64,000 bases of DNA from Vibrio sinaloensis (GTDB lineage Bacteria; Pseudomonadota; Gammaproteobacteria; Enterobacterales; Vibrionaceae), in assembly GCF_023195835.1 (NCBI RefSeq), contig NZ_CP096199.1, positions 1,798,001-1,862,000 of the forward strand, given 5' to 3'. Position numbers and translations under genes: made by a program. This document shows, piece by piece, positions 41,512-51,614 of the stretch. The first letter of the stretch is position 1; each line of letters starts with the position of its first letter. The notes beneath the pieces are model-generated. The model saw nothing but the letters and a program-made list of their open reading frames with translations, was not told where the DNA came from and did not search any database.

Positions 41512-41814
41512 ATGAGATTATGCCATTTGGGGCTAGTTAGCCTGGTGTGTTTTCCAGCACTAGCCAATACCATTGCAAAGTCGCCGAAAGCCGTCATTGG
41601 TATCAACGCCAGTGAAGTGGCAAAGCGTGTCTGTTACTTCCAAGACCAAGCCTATTCTGAGGGGGCGATCATTACCGTTGGCGAGCATGCCTTACAATGT
41701 AGCGCCGCGAATAGCTTTGAAACCAATGGCGCACTTAAGTGGCAAAGTCTTGAACACACTCCAGCGCCCGAGCAAAGCCAACCTAAATCAGGCAAGCGCT
41801 ACAGCACACAATAA
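41512..41814 (+). CDS. DUF1496 secreted protein
   Basis: A 100-aa protein with a signal peptide (about 18 residues, ending ALA). The DUF1496 core reads VCYFQDQAYSEGAIITVG followed by ALQCS: two cysteines likely to form a disulfide in the periplasm. The C terminus is a Pro/Gln/Ser-rich tail. Function unknown. It lies between the PLP enzyme and a PPC-domain gene, probably in one transcript, with GGAG nine bases before ATG. Confidence 0.85.
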   Translation: MRLCHLGLVSLVCFPALANTIAKSPKAVIGINASEVAKRVCYFQDQAYSEGAIITVGEHALQCSAANSFETNGALKWQSLEHTPAPEQSQPKSGKRYSTQ

Positions 41815-41830
41815 ACAACAAGGCTCCATT

Positions 41831-42244
41831 TTGATAACTCCTATTGCCGTTCGCTTCACTCAAGGCGACGACCTAAAACTGGCACTTCAACAGCTAGTGA
41901 CCCAGCACCAAATAAAAGCGGGCTGCATCACATCTTGTGTTGGCAGCTTGTCATGCCTTCACATCCGACTAGCCGGAGCCAGTGAGACACTGCAACTCGA
42001 TGAGCCGCTAGAGATTGTTTCGGTGATGGGTACCCTGACACCAAACCACCAGCACGTGCATCTGTCTGCCTCACGTGCCGATGGCTCTGTGATTGGTGGA
42101 CACTTGATGCCCGGCTCATTGATTGACACCACCGCCGAGCTAATTATCCACGCCTATTCAAACCTAAACTTTTCGCGCGAGCCCGATGCGGCCACCGGCT
42201 ATACGGAGCTGGTTGTAACGACAGACAATAACGCTCAGCGTTAG
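41831..42244 (+). CDS. PPC/DUF296 domain protein
   Basis: A 137-aa protein of the PPC (plants and prokaryotes conserved, DUF296) family, recognised from VRFTQGDDLKLALQQLVTQH, the GCITSCVGSL core, and the metal-region HVHLSASRADGSVIGGHLMPG. Bacterial members are small trimeric proteins sometimes annotated as DNA-binding. There is no ATG at the expected place; TTG at 41831, seven bases after AAGG, fits the family start (ITPIAVRF). The frame is open further upstream but only as an overlap with the DUF1496 gene. Confidence 0.85.
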   Translation: MITPIAVRFTQGDDLKLALQQLVTQHQIKAGCITSCVGSLSCLHIRLAGASETLQLDEPLEIVSVMGTLTPNHQHVHLSASRADGSVIGGHLMPGSLIDTTAELIIHAYSNLNFSREPDAATGYTELVVTTDNNAQR

Positions 42245-42280
42245 CACAGCACCATCTCAACACGCGAGCTGGGATGGTAA

Positions 42281-44692
42281 TTAGCCAATCCACTCGCCGC
42301 CGCGATAGTGCTCAAAGCCGTCGTCGCCAAAGCGGGCTATATATAACCACTGGTTGTCGACCAGTTGCTTGACCACTTGATGGCTATCGATCACGCGTTG
42401 AATCGACGCTTTTGGCGCATCAATCACCACGGTTAGCCTCAGTGGCTGATGTCGCCATCGCTCACCATCATGCACCGATTGAATCGCCAAGCCACTGCGC
42501 AAGTCACCGCCATTGCCTTCAAACAAACCAATGCTTCCACCCACCACATTGTGCAGCGTTTTATTGCCGCTGCCATATCTAAAGTTATCTACCGTTGAGG
42601 CAAAGTACTGCATGTTGATCCAATGGGTGACCAACATAGGCGCGGTCATGATCTTCGCTAACAGCTCACCATGCGAGTCTTGACTCGGGTCATACTCATG
42701 CATAAACACTCGCCCTTCGAGATTAATGCCGCGGCTGCGACTGCGCGGTGCGATTACAAATGCAGCATTGTTGGCCAGCCCCCATTCTGGACGTGTCTGC
42801 GACCAATCTAGGGCTCGCTGGCGAAACGCTTTGGCCAGTTGACGATCGTCGCGCTCATCAAGCTTGATGCCAATCTGTGGCGCTCGCTCACGGCGAGCAT
42901 GACCACTTGCCTCCCTGAGTCTTATTTGCAACTTGGTGATATCCGCTTGGTGCGAGACCGGCACCGATGCCACATCGAGCAGTTCCACTTCCTCGGTGGT
43001 GGTGTTGTGTAGCCCAGCGACAAACCAAGTGTCACCAGACAGTTCAATCCCAATCTTGGCTAAATGCGCTCGAACTTGGGGTTCATTCAGTAGCGCCGCG
43101 GCGGCTCTCGCGTTCACTTCACCGCTCTGGCCGCAACACGCCCCGCAATCCAATCCGGCTTGTTGCGGATTATTCTCAGTTTGTGCGCCGTGGGCAACCA
43201 AGGCGACTAAACGCGCTTGGCGATGAGCCAGTCCCATTCCTGTGAGTATATCTGCGGCTAGCTGGGCACGCTGCTCAGTGGAAACCGCATCAGTCAACTG
43301 AGGAATGGCGCAAGAGACACCGCTCGTCGATTGGCTCTTGTTGATACGCCCAGCCATACTTAACGGCAAGGCGCGCTTAACGAGTTTGCTTATATAGCTA
43401 AGACCCGTCGATTCGACCAAAGTAAACGCCGCGCTAGGTTGGCGATGGAATGGCTGCCAGGCTTGCTTGCGCTTGAGCTGTGCAGTGCGGTGCTTAACCA
43501 GCGCCTTTTGCTGATCATCGCTGACGCAGCACTCAGAAACCTGCATTTGCGGAGCAAGCAGTCCGGGCAACTGAGGTCGATGTACGTCAGTGCCAATCGG
43601 GTTATAGCTGATTGGCATACCAAAGAAGCCAGCGAATCCAATGGTTTGAACATTGTCACTGGTCGCTTCTAGGTGACGACGAATCACCTCTGAGCGTACA
43701 TCAATACAAAACGCTACTTGTGCTTCTACAGCGGCTGCTTGCACAGGTTTGGCGAGGTTTTGCTGCAACCTGTCAAACAACTCTGTTTGATAACGGATTT
43801 CATCAGCACGTTGCCAAACCATCAGTGGCAGTATTTGACTTGGCTTGGCAAAATGTTTTTGCCATTGGCGCTGCCAAATCGCGGTAACGGGGCTCTCCGA
43901 TTCCAAGATCAACCACTCCCAGCAGAGACGAATTGCCAGCAGATCTTGCAAATACTCGGTCGATTGCTGCTTAAAACCCGCTTGCCAATTGAGATACGCA
44001 CACCAAGAGGCCCAGCCGTTAATCCTCAATAAACAAGCTTCTAGATAGCGAGCGTACTCCCTGTCATCAATGGCCAGTTTTTCAAGCACCCAATCAATCG
44101 CAGCCAAGCTGTCATTGGGAAGCAGTTTAGCCCGGCGGTTAACTTGTTTAGACTTCATCAGCAATGCGACGCTGTAATCGGACTCCATCGCATCGCGCCA
44201 ACTGGCATAGAGGCCTTTGTCGTTATCCGCTTTCCAATCTGATAAGCCTTGATCAAAATAGGCAGCGCAGAACTGAGAAATCTGCGTCGTTATCGTGTCG
44301 CACCACGCAGGCTGATGAGACAGATCTCGCAGGCTATCTAGCGCATCGCAATGCAGTGGCGCAGGCGTCAACTTAGTTGAAGGGGTAGAAAGATAGTCAA
44401 CCAACGCCGAGACAGTGTAAGCGGCGCCCAGCTCTTGATTTGCTTGCTCTAAGTGCTGCTCGGTGATCTCGCCACGTTGCCATTGCTCTAGGTACACCGC
44501 ACTGTCCATGCTCATCGGCGATCCTGCTTGTTTTTCTAACCAAGCGGCAACCTCAGAAAAAGGTTGGCTGATCCGATGCCAATAAGGGCTCACGGCTATC
44601 ATTTGGTCCAGCGGCCAGTTGGGTGTAATACGCTGACAAACTTGCTTGACGACATCACTTAAATCAATGGTATTCGATAGTTTAAGGTTCAT
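42281..44692 (-). CDS. dabA: Inorganic carbon pump subunit DabA (DUF2309)
   Basis: The cytoplasmic, carbonic-anhydrase-like half of the DAB dissolved inorganic carbon accumulation complex; it hydrates CO2 vectorially when bound to DabB. The 803-aa protein keeps the zinc site: Cys329 and Asp331 in AFCIDVRSE, His501 and Cys516 (VAHGAQ to LDCGACCG, with the same 15-residue offset seen in characterised DabA). The adjacent membrane partner overlaps functionally, one base away. The complex is energy-coupled through the cation gradient. Confidence 0.93.
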   Translation of the reverse strand: MNLKLSNTIDLSDVVKQVCQRITPNWPLDQMIAVSPYWHRISQPFSEVAAWLEKQAGSPMSMDSAVYLEQWQRGEITEQHLEQANQELGAAYTVSALVDYLSTPSTKLTPAPLHCDALDSLRDLSHQPAWCDTITTQISQFCAAYFDQGLSDWKADNDKGLYASWRDAMESDYSVALLMKSKQVNRRAKLLPNDSLAAIDWVLEKLAIDDREYARYLEACLLRINGWASWCAYLNWQAGFKQQSTEYLQDLLAIRLCWEWLILESESPVTAIWQRQWQKHFAKPSQILPLMVWQRADEIRYQTELFDRLQQNLAKPVQAAAVEAQVAFCIDVRSEVIRRHLEATSDNVQTIGFAGFFGMPISYNPIGTDVHRPQLPGLLAPQMQVSECCVSDDQQKALVKHRTAQLKRKQAWQPFHRQPSAAFTLVESTGLSYISKLVKRALPLSMAGRINKSQSTSGVSCAIPQLTDAVSTEQRAQLAADILTGMGLAHRQARLVALVAHGAQTENNPQQAGLDCGACCGQSGEVNARAAAALLNEPQVRAHLAKIGIELSGDTWFVAGLHNTTTEEVELLDVASVPVSHQADITKLQIRLREASGHARRERAPQIGIKLDERDDRQLAKAFRQRALDWSQTRPEWGLANNAAFVIAPRSRSRGINLEGRVFMHEYDPSQDSHGELLAKIMTAPMLVTHWINMQYFASTVDNFRYGSGNKTLHNVVGGSIGLFEGNGGDLRSGLAIQSVHDGERWRHQPLRLTVVIDAPKASIQRVIDSHQVVKQLVDNQWLYIARFGDDGFEHYRGGEWIG

Positions 44693-44693
44693 A

Positions 44694-46229
44694 TTAGATC
44701 TCCCACTGACGAGGTTGCTTAAGTACCCAGGTTTGCGCTTGGCTGGGACTAAATCGGGCTGGCCAATACTTGAAGGTTAAACGGGTAAAGGTTTCATCGA
44801 GGAAAAAGCCGTGATACGCCCAGTTATACAGACGAGCGACCAGCGGATGATGCGACAACAAACAAACCAGGCCTTGAGTCAAGTAAAGCAATAGGAACAC
44901 ACCCACTACCCACGCCGTTGCCATTGAAGAGTCTAGCGGCTCGGCACTGATCGCTTGAGCAAACAATAAATGAAACAGCAAATACACTTGAGTCAAAAGC
45001 GCCACACGCATCATTGATAGCAACGCCATGGCACCGCTTCGCACTGGCCACATTAACGGCGCAAAACCAAACGCTAGGATGACCACCACTACAGGAGCAA
45101 GTTCGAACCCATCTATCACAAAGTGCCAAACGGCTGTAGAGGCGATCACAATGGCTGCTGTTGCAATAGGTGCAAGCATTAAGGAGGCCGCAGAGCCGAT
45201 TCGATAACGCCCCTGAAGTTGCTCTTCAAACGTCTGCTGCACCGCTTGTCCTGAGCTTAGGAACGCATGTGCTTTGTATAGCGAGTGAGCCACCAAGTGG
45301 AGCAGCGCCAGTTCATAAAGACCGAGTCCGATCTCGAGTAACATGAAGCCCATTTGCGCACAGGTGGACCAAGCTAAACGGACTTTGATGCTAATTCGCG
45401 TCATCATAACCAGCCCAGCGAGTAGCGCGGTTAAACTTCCGACGAAAATCAATATCCATTGAGCGATACTCGCCGCGCCAATCACATCAGCCATTCGGAT
45501 TAATACGAAGCCCCCCATATTGACCACACCTGCATGCAATAACGCAGAGACCGGCGTCGGTGCTTCCATCACTTGGATTAGCCAGCCATGCAGCGGCAAT
45601 TGCGCGGTTTTTAAGATAGCCGCCAGCGCAATGAGTACCGCGACCCAGAGTAAGGGAGCATTGGCACCATCGGCGACCAAGTGCTGGCCAATCGCATCAA
45701 GCTGCCAGCTTCCTACACTCTGGTAAACCAATACCAGTGCACCTATCAGGCACAAGTCTGCCAGGCGGCTGACAATAAATTTTTTGTGCGCGACTAGCTG
45801 AGCAGACTTGCGCTGAGGATAAAAAGTTAACAGTGTATGCATGCCAATACTGGTCGCCGACCAAGCAATCGCGATGATAAGAAGATTGTGACTGGTCACT
45901 AACCAAGCAACACACGCCAGTGTGAACAGCATTGCTCGAACAAAACGGCGTTGACCCGACTCGCCGGCAAGATAATTTGCAGAAAAACGGACGATAACCC
46001 AACTCAAGAGTGACACCAGCAAGACCATCAATAACCCGAGCGAGTCTTGGCTTTGCCCCTCAACGAAGAAGCGAGACAGCTCGATAATTGCACTCACGCT
46101 AGCCACAAGCAAGGCAAGTGTTGTCGCCAACTTTGCAATGCGCCAGGTATTGATGCCCGGTAGCCAGGCAGTCACCGCGGCCGCAGAAAAAATCGCCGGC
46201 AGGAACCAAAAAGTAAGTAGGTCTGACAC
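44694..46229 (-). CDS. dabB: Inorganic carbon pump membrane subunit DabB
   Basis: A 511-aa polytopic membrane protein of the NuoL/MrpA-like proton-conducting family, with about 13 helices and the motif MEAPTPVSALLHAGVVNMGG. Standing alone next to dabA, it is DabB, not a complex I subunit. The start is GTG at 46229 (MSDLLTFWFLP), eight bases after GAGGAGG; the frame extends to 46271 without support. It is the first gene of dabBA and divergent from a LysR regulator. Confidence 0.92.
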   Translation of the reverse strand: MSDLLTFWFLPAIFSAAAVTAWLPGINTWRIAKLATTLALLVASVSAIIELSRFFVEGQSQDSLGLLMVLLVSLLSWVIVRFSANYLAGESGQRRFVRAMLFTLACVAWLVTSHNLLIIAIAWSATSIGMHTLLTFYPQRKSAQLVAHKKFIVSRLADLCLIGALVLVYQSVGSWQLDAIGQHLVADGANAPLLWVAVLIALAAILKTAQLPLHGWLIQVMEAPTPVSALLHAGVVNMGGFVLIRMADVIGAASIAQWILIFVGSLTALLAGLVMMTRISIKVRLAWSTCAQMGFMLLEIGLGLYELALLHLVAHSLYKAHAFLSSGQAVQQTFEEQLQGRYRIGSAASLMLAPIATAAIVIASTAVWHFVIDGFELAPVVVVILAFGFAPLMWPVRSGAMALLSMMRVALLTQVYLLFHLLFAQAISAEPLDSSMATAWVVGVFLLLYLTQGLVCLLSHHPLVARLYNWAYHGFFLDETFTRLTFKYWPARFSPSQAQTWVLKQPRQWEI

Positions 46230-46320
46230 CTTATTTTCCTCCTCACAAGGATTTATTTTTATGAGGAGCATTTTGCTGGCGAGCGATACATAATGTAAAA
46301 TAGTTAATTATTCACAAATC

Positions 46321-46337
46321 GTTCTATAAAACAGAAC
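46321..46337. promoter_or_regulatory. Probable LysR-type operator between dabB and lysR
   Basis: GTTCT and AGAAC flank seven bases (46321-46337), giving a T-N11-A dyad typical of LysR-type regulators. It sits directly before the regulator start codon at 46339, within the 109-base divergent interval, so it could serve autoregulation and control of dabBA. The assignment is by position and symmetry only. Confidence 0.5.
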
Positions 46338-46338
46338 A

Positions 46339-47229
46339 ATGAAAATACGATCACTCAACTTCCACCACCTACGTTACTTTTGGACCGTCGCTAAAGAGGG
46401 GCATTTAACTCGCTCTGCGCAACGGCTTAACGTGTCTCAATCGGCACTTTCAGCGCAAATTCGTCAATTGGAAGAGCATCTTGGCCAAGCACTGTTTGTC
46501 CGCCAGGGGCGCAGTTTAAAGCTAACGGAAACCGGTTATTTGGTACTGGAATACGCAGACAGTATTTTTAATCTCAGCGGTGAACTGCTTTCTATCCTTG
46601 ATAGCGGTGAGATGGCGCGTGTTCAGCAACTGCGAATTGGCGCGGTGGCGACCTTGTCACGTAATTTCCAAGAAAACTTTCTTCGTCCGGTGTTAGGTCA
46701 GAAAAACATCCGCCTAATCCTTCACTCCTCTAGTCAGGAGGCGTTACTTGAGCAACTGCAAATGCACAAACTGGATCTGGTCCTGTCCAATCAACCCGTC
46801 GCCAGCGACTCCTCGAAACCGTGGCGATGTCGACTCATTGCTCAGCAACAAGTTTGCTTGGTCGGTCCGAATAACCCCTCGCTGCAAGCGTTGTCTTTGC
46901 CTCAGCAGTTAGACCAGGTCAATCTTCTGGTGCCGGGGCCAAGTAGCGATATTCGGCTGCAATTTGACCTGTTTTGTGAGCAGCATGGCATTGAGATAAC
47001 CCCTTATGCAGAGGTCGATGATATGGCGATGTTGCGTCTTTTGGCACGAGATGTAGAGGGCTTGGCGGTAGTACCAGAGGTCGTCGTTCAAGACGAAATA
47101 GAGTCCGGTTTGCTCAAAAACTATCTGAGCTTGGAGTCGGTCAGCGAGTGTTTTTACGCCATCACCACCAAAAGGCACTTCAATATGTCGATCATCAATG
47201 ACCTATTAAACGGCGTCGCGCCTGAATAA
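46339..47229 (+). CDS. LysR-family regulator of the dab operon
   Basis: A 296-aa LysR-type regulator: N-terminal winged helix (NFHHLRYFWTVAKEGHLTRSAQRLNVSQSALSAQI motif region, about 6-40) and a periplasmic-binding-protein-like effector domain from about residue 90. The N-terminal half resembles the NhaR subgroup. It is transcribed divergently from dabBA, as LysR regulators commonly are from their targets. The effector is unknown; a CO2-responsive role is inference. Confidence 0.9.
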   Translation: MKIRSLNFHHLRYFWTVAKEGHLTRSAQRLNVSQSALSAQIRQLEEHLGQALFVRQGRSLKLTETGYLVLEYADSIFNLSGELLSILDSGEMARVQQLRIGAVATLSRNFQENFLRPVLGQKNIRLILHSSSQEALLEQLQMHKLDLVLSNQPVASDSSKPWRCRLIAQQQVCLVGPNNPSLQALSLPQQLDQVNLLVPGPSSDIRLQFDLFCEQHGIEITPYAEVDDMAMLRLLARDVEGLAVVPEVVVQDEIESGLLKNYLSLESVSECFYAITTKRHFNMSIINDLLNGVAPE

Positions 47230-47512
47230 CCGACGCCGACTCAAAGCAACAGCACCAACTCAATCAGTGTATCCAGTTGCAATCGCATGCCTCAAGCGCC
47301 ATACCTTTGCACACACATCGCTAACCTATTGCGCCCTGCTGATTGGCGGACTAACAATTTTACTTATCCGCCTATTGAGCTAAAGCACTTTATTGCTGTG
47401 CAACAATATGTATTATTCCAATTTATGACTTTCATCCTTATGAAGTGAATAAAAATTGCTAGAGTTTTATTTCCGTCAAGCTAGATGTATTCACTATTAT
47501 AACGAGTCAGAA

Positions 47513-49132
47513 ATGAAACTAAGCAACCTCACCATTAAGTCCAAGTTGGCTTCCATTGTGGCATTGTCTGCGATTCTTATCGTTATGGCTTGTGCCTATA
47601 ATTTAATCCAGCAACGCAACTCGTCACTGCAAGAACGAGAAAGCAAACTCAGCGCCCAAGTAAATGCAGTGATCAGCTTGGTCCAACACTATTACAACCA
47701 ACGTGATACTCTCGGCAACCTCGAGGCGCAGCAGCAAGCCCTAAGCGCCATCCAGTCACTTCGCTATGATGAAAACAACTATTTTTGGGTCCTCGACCAA
47801 CAAATGAACGTGGTTCAGCATCCAATTAAGCCTGCGCTCAACGGGAAAAATGCCAGAGACTTTCAAGATGGTGCGGGCAAGTATCATTGGCGTGAAATGG
47901 TGGCTATCTCTAACACACCTGAGCAAAAAGGGTTTCTCGATTACCAATGGAAGAGCCCACAAGGTCAACTCAAAGACAAGATCTCTTATGTCCAACTCTT
48001 CCCTGAGTGGAACTGGATTATTGGTACAGGTATTTTAGTCGCAGACATCCAAGAAGCGTTTTATGCCCTCGCGATCAAAGAAGCCATCGTCGCTGTCGTT
48101 TTAACCGCGCTCTTGTTCGCCATGGGTTACGCAATCTCGAACAATATTTTGGTCCCGCTACACCGTTTGATCGACAATACCCATAGAATTGCCGATGGTG
48201 ATTTGCGCGTACGCATGAACATGAGTCGCAAAGATGAATTGGGTGATATGAGCCAACAAATCGACAAAATGTTGGATAAGTTGCAAAACACACTGCGCAC
48301 CGCAAATGAGTCCGCGATGCAATCGAGCACCATGGCAAGTCAAATTGCCCAAGCCAGTGAAGAGGCCGCCACCAGCGTCAACTCACAACACGCGCAGCTC
48401 GAACTGCTATCGACAGCGATGACAGAAATGAGCGCCACCATCTCAGACGTCGCGACCAACGCAGAAAACACCGCAACCAGCACTAATAAAGTGGTCGACC
48501 ATGCCCAGCGTAATGACGAAACCATGCGCACAACTTCGGAATCCATCGCACACGTGTCTGACAATATTTCCATCGCCAATGAGCTGGTGCGCGACCTGCA
48601 ATCCGGCGTCAATGAAATCAGTAACGTGGTGGGCGTTATTCGCGAGGTGTCTGAACAAACCAACTTGCTGGCACTGAACGCTGCGATCGAAGCCGCGCGA
48701 GCTGGCGAGCAAGGTCGTGGTTTTGCCGTCGTCGCCGACGAGGTCCGAAACCTAGCGAGCCGAACTCAGAGCTCAACGACCGAAGTGCAACAAACGATTG
48801 AAAAACTGACCGAACAAGCCAACAAAACCTTCGCGGCGATGCAAACCAGTAATGACAGAGTAGAACAAAGCGTGATTGCCTCTGACGAGACACGGAAACA
48901 ACTGGATGTTATCGTCTACGAGATGCAAAACGCAAACGACATGGTCGCACAGATCGCCGCCGCGTCTGAGCAGCAAAGCACCGTCGCCAGCGAAATGAAC
49001 CAAAACGTAACCGGCATACACCTCGCTGCCAACGAGGTACTGCAAGCATCGCAATCACTCGCTGAAGACAGCCAGATGATGGCCAACACCGCAGAACACC
49101 TTACCGATCAACTCAAATACTTTAAGGTCTAG
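47513..49132 (+). CDS. Methyl-accepting chemotaxis protein (sCache type)
   Basis: A 539-aa chemoreceptor. It has a membrane helix near 11-31, a single Cache periplasmic domain ([20 protein letters not shown], then [12 protein letters not shown] and [18 protein letters not shown]), a second membrane helix near 190-212, HAMP, and the signalling hairpin with tip [19 protein letters not shown]. Ligands of this class are often small organic acids; the specific one is unknown. It ends in a strong terminator and is the last core gene before the dpd cluster. Confidence 0.93.
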   Translation: MKLSNLTIKSKLASIVALSAILIVMACAYNLIQQRNSSLQERESKLSAQVNAVISLVQHYYNQRDTLGNLEAQQQALSAIQSLRYDENNYFWVLDQQMNVVQHPIKPALNGKNARDFQDGAGKYHWREMVAISNTPEQKGFLDYQWKSPQGQLKDKISYVQLFPEWNWIIGTGILVADIQEAFYALAIKEAIVAVVLTALLFAMGYAISNNILVPLHRLIDNTHRIADGDLRVRMNMSRKDELGDMSQQIDKMLDKLQNTLRTANESAMQSSTMASQIAQASEEAATSVNSQHAQLELLSTAMTEMSATISDVATNAENTATSTNKVVDHAQRNDETMRTTSESIAHVSDNISIANELVRDLQSGVNEISNVVGVIREVSEQTNLLALNAAIEAARAGEQGRGFAVVADEVRNLASRTQSSTTEVQQTIEKLTEQANKTFAAMQTSNDRVEQSVIASDETRKQLDVIVYEMQNANDMVAQIAAASEQQSTVASEMNQNVTGIHLAANEVLQASQSLAEDSQMMANTAEHLTDQLKYFKV

Positions 49133-49153
49133 TGGGCAGCAAGGTTCAGATAC

Positions 49154-49182
49154 AAAAAAAGACGTCCTAGGACGTCTTTTTT
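49154..49182 (+). terminator. Chemoreceptor gene terminator
   Basis: A fully palindromic hairpin centred on GACGTCCTAGGACGTC with A residues before and six T residues after, 22 bases past the stop. Confidence 0.9.
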
Positions 49183-49190
49183 CAAGAATA

Positions 49191-49205
49191 TGGCGGTGAG
49201 TGAGG
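49191..49205 (-). other. tRNA-Ser-like 3' end, possible attachment site remnant
   Basis: On the minus strand the 15 bases read CCTCACTCACCGCCA. This has the form of a tRNA 3' end: acceptor strand ACTCACC, discriminator G73 (characteristic of tRNA-Ser) and CCA. There is no tRNA body next to it. It lies between the terminator of the last core gene and the accessory dpd cluster, where integration at a tRNA 3' end would leave a direct repeat. The 15-base match could also be chance; no integrase is in the window. Confidence 0.45.
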
Positions 49206-49364
49206 CAGTACACTTGGAGAAATAAATCACTGAATTTTAATTAAAAATAAAATGGGGCTGAGGGTGAGTATTACTACAGGTATTGCTAGATGCAGATCGC
49301 TGACTTTAAAACCAATACTAAAAATATGGGCTGTTATTCTGAATCAACTTCTGACTAGCCAATG

Positions 49365-51614
49365 CTAGACTAATTGTTCAAAAAAGGCTCGCAGTATTGA
49401 ACTGCTCCCTTTGCCTTTGACGTAGACGATATCCTTGGAGATTGCCTTAATAGCATAATAAGCCTGGTGTGAGGCACTTCTATCACAGAAAAATACCTTA
49501 TCCGACTTTTTAACCATGTTGGACAGTGCCGCTGTGTTTGTTTTATCCGAGTTTAAAGTGATAGCGACATTTGGGCAGTACTTCTCGATAATACCTTTGG
49601 CACGGTTCAATGTACTTTCAGAAAGCGAATACAAACCAACGGCCATATGGATTGAGGAAAGGTCTGCATATTGACCCTCTACACTTTTTTGGCTTAGCTC
49701 TGGGAACTCATACCCCAATAGCAAATGGTGTATGTCACCAAACGTTACTTGCTGGCTTATGGATAAGCGAGACCAATTGTGGTTGGCAAAATCAATCAAT
49801 GAGCTCCCAAATGCGCCAGCTAACCCCTTACTATTTTGAGGGGTATATTGATAAACCAATTCATAGAGATCAATGAATTTAGAGAACGTGTACAGAGTGA
49901 GACCATCATCTTGGCAGATAGCAATAGCGTCAACCACACGGTCATATTCGGATTTAATATGATCCAACGTCAGGCTTCGCTCAGAAAGTTCCATGAGAAG
50001 ATCAAGAGTAACTGCGGACTTTCTCTCGTCAATAGCTATCAACTCGAGCAGTGCTATCCATAATGGTGCGTTTGGAGTAACTTCTCGCTCATCAACCCAC
50101 TTAATAAAGTGCGGTAGAACATTGCGGATAACCTCAGCATCAACCGTATCTTCGACAGCTTGCAAAACAGCATCACCATCAAACCTATCTATTGGCCAAT
50201 CTCGGAAATAGTCATAACTGATCGTCAGCACCTTGTCTCGACCGGAGAACCAGTCGGACCAAGTTTCGATGTGGTTATCCGTATGTGCAACCTTTGCAGA
50301 ACCCCTATCCACTGTGGTTTCTACGTTCGAAGTATCCTGGTCTAAGTCTCCTACAGTGTGCTCTTGTGGAGTTAATCCACTGTCATCAGACTGTGTTACA
50401 GGGAACTGATCGTAATAGATATCCTCCATCTGGTTAAAGATACCACGTAGTACTTTGTTGGATTTTATCTGTCGCACGACAAGATTTGGCAACTCAAACA
50501 ACCATTCAACTAAGGGCTTTATTTCCCCCTCAAAGCACGTCTCACCATACTCAAGAACTTTTACCGCATTATCCAAGTTACACTCTAAGGCAATTAACTT
50601 AACTACCTGTGACTCAACTAATTCACGGGTAAATTCCGCATTGCGATCGATCGAAAGCAACTGCTGGACCCACGCTTGTGAGACGCACTCGGGCAGGTGC
50701 TCGGCAAACCCTTGAATATTTAGCGCAAAGGCCAATATCGCCCATGCTTTCCAGAGGTAAACTGAGGACGGTCTATCTTCTCCAAGCATTGGTTTTCGCC
50801 TAAAGAAAGACTGGTGGTCAACAAGTGCCTCTTCTAGTGCATTCCAATTCACAGAGTTCAACTCTTCAGTGTTGATCCCTTGGTTTTCTAGGTGTGCCTT
50901 TAGTACTAACTCAACGACTTTCTGTGAGACAACACCAGAAAGTAAGTGCTCTAATTGAGGGTGCGATGTGATTTTATGCCATTCGTAACCGGCTTCGTAC
51001 ACCTGCAACTCGAGAGATAGTAGGTTCCTATGGTCTAAGAGTTCTTGATTTTTGATCTCTTGAAAAAAGGCATGGGCTTGCTTGCCATCATGCTGGTTAC
51101 AAGACCAAAAGAAATCACGCAAAATTCGGCCAAGTGGGCGAAGCACTTTATTCTCAAGCGCTGGTCTGCGATTAAAGCTATTGAGCATGCGAGTAATCAC
51201 TGATTCAACATAACGCTCTACCGGTTCCTGGCTATTAACTACTAAGTTAGGCAGCGGGTTGCGGCGCTTTACCACGACTACACCATGCTGATAACGCTTT
51301 AACAACTCGGTTTCGTAGTTTAGCTTGGGGGTAACATATAGCTCAGGTATCTCAGTGTGCGAGGTGCCAAGTGAGTGCTGCACCCACTGGATAAGTTGGT
51401 TGGTTAAAACAAAATCATCACAAAATAGGTAGTCGCGTACATTGGAACCATCGTTACCAACTAGGTGTTTTATATCTGTCGAGGCGTTGAGAGACTTTCT
51501 CGCCGTCTCAACACTATGTACATCTGACACCAATTGGCTGTTAAATTTTACCTGGTTTTCAGCCGAAAAAAATGCCTGCAGTAGGTCTTCATTAGAGGTA
51601 CACTTCATCGTCAT
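49365..51614 (-). CDS. dpdD: Dpd restriction-system protein DpdD
   Basis: A 749-aa largely helical soluble protein with no recognisable catalytic motif. I call it DpdD from its place at the end of dpdF-G-H-I-J-K and its length. The C terminus (about 640-749) alternates strands and helices, with VFFCDRSASHQAYYAIKA and DIVYVKGKGSSSILRAF, resembling a small Rossmann-like domain. It overlaps dpdK by 23 bases. In studied Dpd systems this gene is among those needed for restriction but not for making the modified base. Its biochemical role is unknown. Confidence 0.72.
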   Translation of the reverse strand: MTMKCTSNEDLLQAFFSAENQVKFNSQLVSDVHSVETARKSLNASTDIKHLVGNDGSNVRDYLFCDDFVLTNQLIQWVQHSLGTSHTEIPELYVTPKLNYETELLKRYQHGVVVVKRRNPLPNLVVNSQEPVERYVESVITRMLNSFNRRPALENKVLRPLGRILRDFFWSCNQHDGKQAHAFFQEIKNQELLDHRNLLSLELQVYEAGYEWHKITSHPQLEHLLSGVVSQKVVELVLKAHLENQGINTEELNSVNWNALEEALVDHQSFFRRKPMLGEDRPSSVYLWKAWAILAFALNIQGFAEHLPECVSQAWVQQLLSIDRNAEFTRELVESQVVKLIALECNLDNAVKVLEYGETCFEGEIKPLVEWLFELPNLVVRQIKSNKVLRGIFNQMEDIYYDQFPVTQSDDSGLTPQEHTVGDLDQDTSNVETTVDRGSAKVAHTDNHIETWSDWFSGRDKVLTISYDYFRDWPIDRFDGDAVLQAVEDTVDAEVIRNVLPHFIKWVDEREVTPNAPLWIALLELIAIDERKSAVTLDLLMELSERSLTLDHIKSEYDRVVDAIAICQDDGLTLYTFSKFIDLYELVYQYTPQNSKGLAGAFGSSLIDFANHNWSRLSISQQVTFGDIHHLLLGYEFPELSQKSVEGQYADLSSIHMAVGLYSLSESTLNRAKGIIEKYCPNVAITLNSDKTNTAALSNMVKKSDKVFFCDRSASHQAYYAIKAISKDIVYVKGKGSSSILRAFFEQLV

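Noticed and set aside
44694..46229. NADH dehydrogenase subunit 5 (NuoL)
   Set aside because: It belongs to the same superfamily, but no other complex I genes are near and it is directly followed by dabA, so DabB is the better call.
49191..49205. A complete tRNA-Ser gene
   Set aside because: Only the 3' acceptor strand and CCA are present; sequence on the 5' side shows no T arm, anticodon arm or D arm.
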